31,034 nt of DNA, taken from NCBI GenBank assembly GCA_018701105.1, contig JABIWD010000039.1, positions 1 to 31,034 of the forward strand, written 5' to 3'. The notes below the pieces were generated by a model, which searched no databases, was not told the DNA's origin, and was given only the letters and a program-made list of their open reading frames with translations. This DNA is from Candidatus Uhrbacteria bacterium. GTDB taxonomy: Bacteria; Patescibacteriota; Patescibacteriia; UBA9934; UBA11717. Shown here one piece after another: positions 16,384-23,417 of this stretch (the stretch's first letter is position 1; each line of letters begins with the position of its first letter). The translations under genes and the position numbers were made by a program.

Positions 16384-18413
16384 ACTTCCTGAAGAACATT
16401 TTTTCTTTTTCCGTGGCGATGATATGCATCGCGACGATTTGTTATCCGGTGAGCGCCTCCGTGCGACCGGATACTTTTATTAGAAGTGGACAGCAGTATT
16501 TGGTAGCTGGTCCTGAGTTGAGCGAGGCAGCGCTTGGGACGCTCGCAAGATTCGACTTGCTCGTATTGCCAGCAGAAGCTCAGAACTTCAACCCACAGTA
16601 TAGCGCACAACTTCGTGCTATTAATCCTGACATCATAATCCTCGCCTACGTTCCAACTGTGAGCTACAACGACCGGTACTGGAGCGACGCGTTACACCTC
16701 AAGCTCAAGAACCGCCTATCGTCTTCAATGGAGCTTAAACACTCGGCTGGAAACCAAGTGTCGATCTGGCCACAGACCTCTGCTTACAATGTAGCAAACA
16801 AGGCGTATCGAGACGCTTGGGTCGACTATGTGGAGAAGGATGTTTGGTCATCTGGATACTGGGACGGAATATTCTTGGATGAGGTTGCGTCTACAATATC
16901 GTGGGTCGGAGATACTGACATCAACAACGACGGACGAGTCGACACCGGCAACACAGCGGACAACGCTTGGCACCAAGGAAACATCGACCTATTCTCACGG
17001 ACGCGGAAAGCAGTTGGAAACGATGCTATCTTGATCACGAACGGAAGCTCAAACGACTCATATCAGCCACACGTGAATGGTCGTATGTTCGAATCATTCC
17101 CTACCCCCTGGGAAGGACAAGGGCGATGGGAGGACTCAATGCAGAGCTTGATCAACAACGCGGACGCCAACAATGGGCACGATGATGTCTTCTTTGTAAA
17201 CGCCGATACGGGTGAAACTGGGATCGTTGACCATCGACAAGTTCGATTCACACTGACGAGCGCCATGCTGGGCGGTGCGTTCTTTGGATATGGTCACGGA
17301 CAGTCCGATTACACACAACTATTCCACTTCGATGAGTACGACGCGTTCCTGGGCCGCATGGTAGACGCTCCACGAGACGAGCTGACGTCTGGCAACACTC
17401 GCATGAAACCAAGTGTTTGGTCACGAGAGTTCCAGCAAGGAAAGATTATCGTTAATGCTACAGACGCACCACATACGATATTCCTTGGCAGCGATTTTGA
17501 AAAAATTAACGGAACCCAGGATCGATCAGTTAACAACGGTCGCATTGTAGACGAAGTTACGGTCGCAGCACGCGACGGTATCGTATTGATCCGACCAATC
17601 GAGGACCTACTCAATGCCCAGTTCAGTAACGGATCATTCGTCCGTATCTTTAACAAAGTTGGAGGACGTGATCGAACGGGCTTCTTTGCATACACTGGAG
17701 CTACGCTCGGCGGTGACAACGTTGTTTATTATGACTTCGACAATGACGGTATTCCGGAGATCGTATCAGCCACAGACTCTAAGATCAGAATCCACGACAA
17801 CAAAGGCGCCATCGTTCACGAGTTCTACCCATACGACGAGGCGTACTCAAGCGGAATCAACCTTGCCATCGGTGATCTTGAAGGAGACGGTAGAGTCGAG
17901 ATCGTAACAGGTACAAAGAATGGAGGTGGACCTCATATTAGGATCTTTAACCAAGATGGAAGACTGATTCATCCTGGCTTCTTTGCATTCCATCCGCTAT
18001 TCCGAGGAGGGGTAAACCTAACGCTCGGTGATATTGATGGCGATGGACGCGACGAGATCATCGCGGGTGCTGGAGTTGGAGGTGGACCTCAAGTGCAAAC
18101 CTTCAACAAAGACGGACGACTACTCAACCCTGGCTTCTTTGCATACGATAAACAGTTCAGAGGTGGCGTTAACGTTGCCGCCGGAGATGTTACAGGAGAT
18201 GGAAAGGTTGATATCATAACAGGACCAGGGCTTGGAGGGCCACCAACAGTCCGCGTGTTTGATGGCAACGGAACATCTATCCTCCCAGAGTTCGACGCAT
18301 TCGAGTCATACAAACGCAAAGGAGTGTTCGTCGCAGCCGAAGACCTCGACGGTGACAACATAGCAGAGATCATGGCACTGACCACGGACGTGTTCACACT
18401 AAGCGGAAACTAG
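16380..18413 (+). CDS. Secreted GHL15-like putative glycoside hydrolase with C-terminal beta-propeller
   Basis: 677 aa. A signal peptide (1-26, MNFLKNIFSFSVAMICIATI) is followed by a TIM-barrel-like domain (about 30-400). LVLPAEAQNF, INPDIIILAYVPTVSYNDRY and GYWDGIFLDEV (with D167/E168) are the marks I associate with hypothetical glycosyl hydrolase family 15 and related GH114-like folds. D162, D167 and E168 are candidate catalytic acids. DINNDGRVD near 180-188 is EF-hand-like. From about residue 410, five FG-GAP/VCBS-like blades (GGGPHIRIFN..GR...GFFAF...FRGGVN...GD.DGDGR.EI) match those of the S8 protease at 6574. It is probably surface-bound and acts on envelope or environmental glycan; the substrate is unknown. 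Confidence 0.85.
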   Translation: MNFLKNIFSFSVAMICIATICYPVSASVRPDTFIRSGQQYLVAGPELSEAALGTLARFDLLVLPAEAQNFNPQYSAQLRAINPDIIILAYVPTVSYNDRYWSDALHLKLKNRLSSSMELKHSAGNQVSIWPQTSAYNVANKAYRDAWVDYVEKDVWSSGYWDGIFLDEVASTISWVGDTDINNDGRVDTGNTADNAWHQGNIDLFSRTRKAVGNDAILITNGSSNDSYQPHVNGRMFESFPTPWEGQGRWEDSMQSLINNADANNGHDDVFFVNADTGETGIVDHRQVRFTLTSAMLGGAFFGYGHGQSDYTQLFHFDEYDAFLGRMVDAPRDELTSGNTRMKPSVWSREFQQGKIIVNATDAPHTIFLGSDFEKINGTQDRSVNNGRIVDEVTVAARDGIVLIRPIEDLLNAQFSNGSFVRIFNKVGGRDRTGFFAYTGATLGGDNVVYYDFDNDGIPEIVSATDSKIRIHDNKGAIVHEFYPYDEAYSSGINLAIGDLEGDGRVEIVTGTKNGGGPHIRIFNQDGRLIHPGFFAFHPLFRGGVNLTLGDIDGDGRDEIIAGAGVGGGPQVQTFNKDGRLLNPGFFAYDKQFRGGVNVAAGDVTGDGKVDIITGPGLGGPPTVRVFDGNGTSILPEFDAFESYKRKGVFVAAEDLDGDNIAEIMALTTDVFTLSGN

Positions 18414-18425
18414 GTGCGAGCCAAT

Positions 18426-18511
18426 GTCATTCTGAGTGGCAACGTCGGAATCTCATTGCGCTAGACTTTCCAGAAGGATGAGATCCTCACGTCGTTCCTC
18501 CTCAGGATGAC
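18426..18511. repeat. Dispersed imperfect palindrome, copy 3 (inverted relative to copies 1, 2 and 5)
   Basis: Starts GTCATTCTGAGTGGCAACGT and ends TCCTCAGGATGAC. It lies 12 bp after the hydrolase stop codon and upstream of the next gene, so it could also act as a 3' hairpin. Confidence 0.85.
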
Positions 18512-18515
18512 AAGA

Positions 18516-18560
18516 AAAGATCTTCCAAAAATTGAAATTTGCCCAATTGAAATTTATTTA
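18516..18560 (+). repeat. AT-rich module of the compound repeat, copy 3, with candidate promoter
   Basis: ATCTTCCAAAAATTGAAATT, then TGCCCAATTGAAATTTATTT. TTGAAA (18532-18537), 17 bp, TATTTA (18555-18560) lies 4 bp before the next ATG, so this repeat may itself be the promoter. Confidence 0.6.
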
Positions 18561-18564
18561 ACTT

Positions 18565-20265
18565 ATGGAATTGCATAAAAAAGCAGCCAAGATGCTTCAT
18601 CCAGGTGTGCATGTTGCAAGACATGCTGGCCGCTGGGTATCGAAGCCTATTAAGAGACGGTTCGAGAAGCACGGAATCAAACACCGAATTTTTGATATTG
18701 CTTCGATCGCAGTCGTATGTCTCGTAGTCGGATTCACTGCTTGGTATTTCCTTTTCAATGTTGATCCTGGACGCAACATTGAGTTTTCAGCAGTTGTCGC
18801 GCCTAAGAATGTGATAAGTGGAGGTGAATCTACACTTTCGATCTCGTATCAGAACGATAGTAAACGTACGCTTGAGGACGTGACTTTGACGCTGGAGTAT
18901 CCTCCGTACTTTGTGCTTAGCGATGTTGATCATGATTCGTTCGAGGAAACTACGAACACAATCGAAGTTGGTGAGCTTGCACCAGGCGCACACGGCCTAG
19001 TGAAGCTCAGAGGTGTGATGTTCGGTGATGTTAACGGTACACAGACCTTCGCGTCTACTCTCGGATACTCGTGGGATGGTGAGAAAGAAGGATCACGAAG
19101 ACAAACCTACACATTCTCCCCTGTTCAATCCGCATTGCAGATTACAACCGAGCTCCCAGACAAACTTGTTGCGGGACAACGGATAAGCGGACATATTTTC
19201 TTAAAAAACAACGGAAAGCTCGCTTTCCCAGAAGAAGCGATCCACGCAGTCTTCCCAGAAGGGTTCGTACTACGTGAGACTTCCCTTTCACAGCGTAACG
19301 ATCAAACATGGATCGTACCCTCGATTGAGCCCGATGGTGAGCTTGAAATCACGTACTCTGGAACTCTCGCAATCGAGAATGGAAACGAAGCAAAGTTTTT
19401 CTTTGAGCCGTCGTTCTTGTTTGGAGACGAGAGATTCGCACAAGAAACTCTCACAGAAACAGTGACGACATTATCACCACCAGTTGTACTCAACCTCGAG
19501 CTACCAGATAACCTCGTGGCGAACCAACCCGTGAAAGCAGCTATCTCGTGGGATGCTCAGAACGATCTTGCGATCTCGAATGTCTCAGTCAGCATTGAAG
19601 GTGGAACAAACGAACCAACGTGGGATCTAGACACCCCAGTGATCTCGGACAATCGAGAAGCATCCATAGTTCCCCACGCCGGTAATGGCGCGAACCGCAC
19701 CGCTCAGTTTTACCCGGTAGTCGAGTTTACTTTGGACGAAACCGGCGATCGCATACAGGTAGTTGGAGCCGCGATCGAGCGTAAGATCACTACCAGCGTC
19801 AACATAGAGTCGTTCGCACGCTACTTCACGTCTGCAGGAGATCAGCTCGGAAGAGGGCCTCTGCCACCGCGTGCAGGAGACGACACGATCTACTGGCTAT
19901 TCCTGAACGTTAAGGGCACTGTCAACGATGTAGATAACGCTGTCGTAACGGCGAGTCTCCCAAGCAACGTAAATTGGGTGGACAAGCAGAGCGTCACCAA
20001 AGGTTCTGGTGTTACGTACAATGCAGCAACACATTCGATCGAATGGCGAGTTGGTCATGTACCGGCTACGATCTCGAGCGGTAAAGTTGCCGCAGCGAGC
20101 TTCGCAGTCTCGATCCTGCCAACTGACGCGCAGATCGGAACTATGCCGACTCTGCTGCAAAACATTAGCTTTAAAGGAACGGATCTATTTACAGAAAAAA
20201 CCGTTTCCAGAGCACAGGGATCTATCAACACGGCGATACCTCAAGACAACGGTAAGGTTAGATAA
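18565..20265 (+). CDS. Single-pass membrane protein with large extracellular Ig-like region
   Basis: 566 aa of unrecognised family. A basic cytoplasmic segment (1-43) rich in His, Lys and Arg precedes one membrane helix (about 44-65, ASIAVVCLVVGFTAWYFLF). The remaining 500 residues form beta-rich domains of about 100-120 residues with the pattern ISGGESTLSISYQNDSKRTL, LVAGQRISGHIFLKNNGKL and LVANQPVKAAISWDAQNDLA. These resemble DUF11/CARDB-like Ig folds that begin with a strand binding the previous unit. It is probably an exported stalk or scaffold. The start codon is 4 nt from the repeat module and lacks a Shine-Dalgarno site. It is monocistronic. Confidence 0.8.
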   Translation: MELHKKAAKMLHPGVHVARHAGRWVSKPIKRRFEKHGIKHRIFDIASIAVVCLVVGFTAWYFLFNVDPGRNIEFSAVVAPKNVISGGESTLSISYQNDSKRTLEDVTLTLEYPPYFVLSDVDHDSFEETTNTIEVGELAPGAHGLVKLRGVMFGDVNGTQTFASTLGYSWDGEKEGSRRQTYTFSPVQSALQITTELPDKLVAGQRISGHIFLKNNGKLAFPEEAIHAVFPEGFVLRETSLSQRNDQTWIVPSIEPDGELEITYSGTLAIENGNEAKFFFEPSFLFGDERFAQETLTETVTTLSPPVVLNLELPDNLVANQPVKAAISWDAQNDLAISNVSVSIEGGTNEPTWDLDTPVISDNREASIVPHAGNGANRTAQFYPVVEFTLDETGDRIQVVGAAIERKITTSVNIESFARYFTSAGDQLGRGPLPPRAGDDTIYWLFLNVKGTVNDVDNAVVTASLPSNVNWVDKQSVTKGSGVTYNAATHSIEWRVGHVPATISSGKVAAASFAVSILPTDAQIGTMPTLLQNISFKGTDLFTEKTVSRAQGSINTAIPQDNGKVR

Positions 20266-20282
20266 TTTAAACTCAAGACATA

Positions 20283-20374
20283 GTCATCCTGAGCTTGTCG
20301 AAGGAACCTCGTCGGTTGCTCGAGAATACAAGCACAATAACGACGAAGGTTCTTCGACTCCCGCTCAGAATGAC
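20283..20374. repeat. Dispersed imperfect palindrome, copy 4 (variant stem)
   Basis: Keeps the outer GTCATCCTGAG/CTCAGAATGAC, but the inner arms are CTTGTCGAAGGAACCT and GAAGGTTCTTCGACTCC, different from copies 1, 2, 3 and 5 yet again mutually complementary. No AT-rich module accompanies it. Confidence 0.85.
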
Positions 20375-20385
20375 GTCGCTAGAAA

Positions 20386-20418
20386 CAAAAAAAACCATCG
20401 AGCGATCGATGGTTTTTT
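20386..20418. terminator. Bidirectional intrinsic terminator
   Basis: AAAAAACCATCG/CGATGGTTTTTT with a 6-nt loop serves both the plus-strand Ig-like gene and the minus-strand GT4 gene, whose stop codon overlaps its edge. Confidence 0.88.
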
Positions 20419-21622
20419 ATTTTGAAACAAGGTCTTCGTATACCGACATGATCTTCTTCATGTGTTGATCCACTGAGTAGTTGCTCTTAAACCGACGCTT
20501 TCCAAGCTCACCCATACGCTTTGCTTCCTCTGGATCGTCCCAGAGTCGTTGCATTGCAGCTGCAAGCCCCTGAACGTCCTCAGGTTCAACGTACAGGCCT
20601 GTTTGTCCATGTACGAGTACCTCGGACAAACCACCGATCTTCGATGCGATGACTGGTGTACCTAGTCCTTGTGGCTCCAACGCCACCAATCCAAATGGCT
20701 CCAACCACACACTCGGCACTACAACCATTCGCGCTCGACGCATATAGTCGAGCACTGTCTTGCGCGGAATCGATCCAAGAAACTCGATATTAGTCATCGC
20801 CCCAGCCTGCTTCTGCAAAGCCTTACGATCCGGCCCATCGCCCGCGATCTTGATAGGTAGTCCAGTTTGTCGTGCTGCTTCTATCAAAATGTGGATGCCT
20901 TTTGTCTTGTGAAGACGCCCTGCGAAGAATATAAACCCATCGTCCGCCTGAGGTTTCAACCCTTCTTTTCCAAGATTCACAACATAAGGAATAATCGTTC
21001 CCTTGTCCCCCTTCCAACCACGAACCTTAAACAACATGCGCACATAGTCCGTAGTGAATATCATTCGATCAATGTTCTTCTCATATACACCAAAGCGCTT
21101 ATGAAACTCAAAAACGGTAGAGGCGATAACGCTCGCAATAAACGATCGCTTTACTCCACGTCGACGGATCACTGTGCCAAACGAGCCGATCCTGTCTATC
21201 CCCTTGTCGTCGAATAGTGAGTAGTTCGCAGAGGTGATGCCGTAATCATGAATCGTGATCGTTGTCGGCACGCCATACTTCTTGAGCACTGGCAGTATCG
21301 ACGGTGACATTTGCGTATAGATGTTGTGAAGATGAGCGACGTCTGGTCGCTCTGTTTTGATAAACGCTGCTAGCTGATCCGCAGCCTCACGAGACCACAC
21401 CATTCGCGCTATCGTCTTAGGTGCTGCGAGTGGATTCAGTCGCTCGGTCTCAACGGCCGATATGAACCTGTACGCTCCCTCGGGGTGCAGATTCTTTGGA
21501 TGCTTAACAGAAAACACCACAACCTCGTGCCCGCGACGTTTTAACTCCCAGGCTAACCAAACAGCGTAGACGTCGGCGCCTCCGCGTGGATACCAATATT
21601 TGTTTATTATTAAAATTTTCAT
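20417..21622 (-). CDS. GT4 family glycosyltransferase
   Basis: 401-aa GT-B enzyme. MKILIINKYWYPRGGADVYA is the GT4 N-terminal loop. PDVAHLHNIYTQMSPSIL (94-111) and ITIHDYG lie in the acceptor domain. FFAGRLHKTKG (232-242) starts the donor domain. E308/E316 in LEPFGLVALEP is the E-x7-E pair. It overlaps the upstream O-antigen ligase gene by 4 bp (ATGA), so the two proteins are made together and probably build and then attach the same glycan. Sugar specificity cannot be read. Confidence 0.9.
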   Translation of the reverse strand: MKILIINKYWYPRGGADVYAVWLAWELKRRGHEVVVFSVKHPKNLHPEGAYRFISAVETERLNPLAAPKTIARMVWSREAADQLAAFIKTERPDVAHLHNIYTQMSPSILPVLKKYGVPTTITIHDYGITSANYSLFDDKGIDRIGSFGTVIRRRGVKRSFIASVIASTVFEFHKRFGVYEKNIDRMIFTTDYVRMLFKVRGWKGDKGTIIPYVVNLGKEGLKPQADDGFIFFAGRLHKTKGIHILIEAARQTGLPIKIAGDGPDRKALQKQAGAMTNIEFLGSIPRKTVLDYMRRARMVVVPSVWLEPFGLVALEPQGLGTPVIASKIGGLSEVLVHGQTGLYVEPEDVQGLAAAMQRLWDDPEEAKRMGELGKRRFKSNYSVDQHMKKIMSVYEDLVSK

Positions 21623-23154
21623 GATGTTTCTATCAATTTCTCACGCGATCCAAGAACAACTACAAATCCTGCAAGGATCCACAGATATGGAGCGAGTGTC
21701 CTGACCTCGAGGAACGTCGCTAAGAATGCGTTCAAACCAACGGCCATAGCGATACCGACATACCCAGCAGACACAGCTCGCGTTAAAGTCGTCTTGGAGG
21801 TCTTTGCAACTTTCCAAGCTGCGACTATGAGCCCAATGTACGCCCAAAGATAAAACAGCACACCGAGAGTTCCCGTTTCTCCCCACAGCGCGAACCAGTT
21901 GTTATCTATATAGCCCTCCGTGCCATACACACCAAACGGTACACCGGCAGCATCATAAACTCGAGTATTACCCAGAGCCGACACCGCGCCTCCGCCATAC
22001 TGACCAGGACCCCATCCAAACAACGCGCTCACAACTCCATGCGGCACGATCTTTGTTGGTGTTTGAACTATCCAATAAACTCGTCCCAGTCCAAGATACT
22101 CTCCACGGAATCGATTATAAGAAAAGGCTTCAAAGAACCTCTCAGACACAGTTTGACGCGGAGTATCAGCAAGTGTTCCCGATAAACTCGACACAGCAAA
22201 GAATCCTGCCAACATCGCGACAGCTACCCCAGCCGCCACAAAGACCCGTTTGTCTTTTCTGAGCGCGGCTATAGCTAGCCCACCAAATACTAAACCGAAC
22301 CATGCCGATCTACTATATGTGAGTATCAGCGTTGGTACAGCTAGTATCGCGAGTAACCCAAGGTTCAACCATTTATGCTTCCTATTGCCTTCGTAAATAA
22401 ACCCAACCGATAGCAATAATGCTAATGCAAGGAATGTTCCTAGTCGATCGTATCGTCCCATCGTTCCAAACACTCTCTGCCCTGGATCCCAGAACTGCAC
22501 GGTTCCCTCGGTTAACTGCAGCTCGCCATACGTTCGACGTTCGGATGGAAGTAGGAAGGAATCAAGATCACCGCCTACCACAGCTTGAGAGATCCCAATC
22601 AGAGACTGTAATAAGGCCATGGCGAAGATAACGATAGCAATGCGCTTAACCCAGAACCTTCTTGGATACAGCATCACAATCACATAGAACAGCAACATGA
22701 AGCGAATAATCTGCCGTAGACCGAGTGCAGCCTCACCGATCGGTAAAGTATTCAAAAGGATCGACACCGCAATCATGACGATGAACAGCGCAAGTGGTAG
22801 ATCTATCGGCGTTGCTCTACGTTTATACTTCCCTCTTATTATTCCCAGTATCACTACACCGACCAGCACATATATCATCACTTCCGAGAAAAACCGCGCG
22901 TAGAGATATAAGTCGTCACCGATCCATTTCAAGATAAAAGGTTCCAACGGCCACCACGCAACAAGGAACGTTACCATCCACATCGGCTCCTTCCACGTGA
23001 GCAAAACTGCGAGTAGAAAAAACACACCGCCAACCAAAAGCCAGGGTGTGGTGAAAATTGCTGCAACAAGAATCGCGATTCCGAATAGCACAATACCAGC
23101 AAGAGCCCACGAGTCCTCCTGCTCCGAATGTGGGTTGTGCGGTAAGAAGCTCAT
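21619..23154 (-). CDS. O-antigen ligase family (Wzy_C/WaaL-like) membrane protein
   Basis: 511 aa with about 12 hydrophobic helices. TYSRSAWFGLVFGGLAIAAL is the conserved segment of the Wzy_C domain. A large outer loop follows (about 325-415), ending with GWGPGQYGGGA and DNNWFALWGETGTLGVLFYL, the usual end of the ligase/polymerase core. Such proteins join or polymerise undecaprenyl-linked glycans on the outer face of the cytoplasmic membrane. CPR cells lack known LPS, so the acceptor may be a surface protein (O-glycosylation) or a lipid. The ATG is only 9 nt from the AT-rich repeat module, which suggests that the repeat carries regulatory sequence. Confidence 0.88.
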   Translation of the reverse strand: MSFLPHNPHSEQEDSWALAGIVLFGIAILVAAIFTTPWLLVGGVFFLLAVLLTWKEPMWMVTFLVAWWPLEPFILKWIGDDLYLYARFFSEVMIYVLVGVVILGIIRGKYKRRATPIDLPLALFIVMIAVSILLNTLPIGEAALGLRQIIRFMLLFYVIVMLYPRRFWVKRIAIVIFAMALLQSLIGISQAVVGGDLDSFLLPSERRTYGELQLTEGTVQFWDPGQRVFGTMGRYDRLGTFLALALLLSVGFIYEGNRKHKWLNLGLLAILAVPTLILTYSRSAWFGLVFGGLAIAALRKDKRVFVAAGVAVAMLAGFFAVSSLSGTLADTPRQTVSERFFEAFSYNRFRGEYLGLGRVYWIVQTPTKIVPHGVVSALFGWGPGQYGGGAVSALGNTRVYDAAGVPFGVYGTEGYIDNNWFALWGETGTLGVLFYLWAYIGLIVAAWKVAKTSKTTLTRAVSAGYVGIAMAVGLNAFLATFLEVRTLAPYLWILAGFVVVLGSREKLIETS

Positions 23155-23162
23155 TTATTACG

Positions 23163-23208
23163 GTCAATTTCAATTGGGCAAATGGGCAAATTTCAATTTT
23201 TGGAAGTT
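23163..23208 (-). repeat. AT-rich module of the compound repeat, copy 5
   Basis: Minus strand: CTTCCAAAAATTGAAATTTG, then CCCATTTGCCCAATTGAAAT. It stands between the palindrome at 23216-23305 and the ligase ATG, the same order as at the protease and Ig-like genes. Confidence 0.75.
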
Positions 23209-23215
23209 CGTTTCT

Positions 23216-23305
23216 GTCATCCTGAGGAGGTACGACGTGAGGATCTCATACCTCGAGGAGTGTGCTCAAGAACGATGAGATTCTTACGTTACGACTCAGA
23301 ATGAC
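23216..23305. repeat. Dispersed 90-bp imperfect palindrome, copy 5
   Basis: Starts GTCATCCTGAGGAGGTACGA and ends GACTCAGAATGAC; closest to copies 1 and 2. Confidence 0.85.
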
Positions 23306-23351
23306 TATCACCTGAAATTTGCACAACTGTGCTTTGAAATTATCTTAATTC

Positions 23352-23361
23352 ATTATAACAA
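23352..23361 (-). promoter_or_regulatory. Candidate distal extended -10 of the ligase/GT4 operon
   Basis: Minus strand TGT-TATAAT, with the hexamer at 23357-23352, directly after a terminator. The transcript would carry the palindromic repeat in a leader of about 190 nt. No -35 is evident. Confidence 0.35.
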
Positions 23362-23395
23362 AAAAAGAGGGGTCATGCGTACCATGGCCCCTCTT
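23359..23395 (-). terminator. Intrinsic terminator of the MopE-repeat gene
   Basis: Minus strand: AGAGGGG(CCATG)...(CATGA)CCCCTCT followed by TTTTTTTG. It comes about 22 nt after the stop codon and marks the left end of the foreign-style island. Confidence 0.85.
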
Positions 23396-23417
23396 GTCGT
23401 TTTCTCGTGACCGGCCC

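Noticed and set aside
8729..23305. Possible CRISPR repeats
   Set aside because: The five related repeats are kilobases apart, 86-92 bp long, palindromic and in both orientations, with no spacers and no cas genes.
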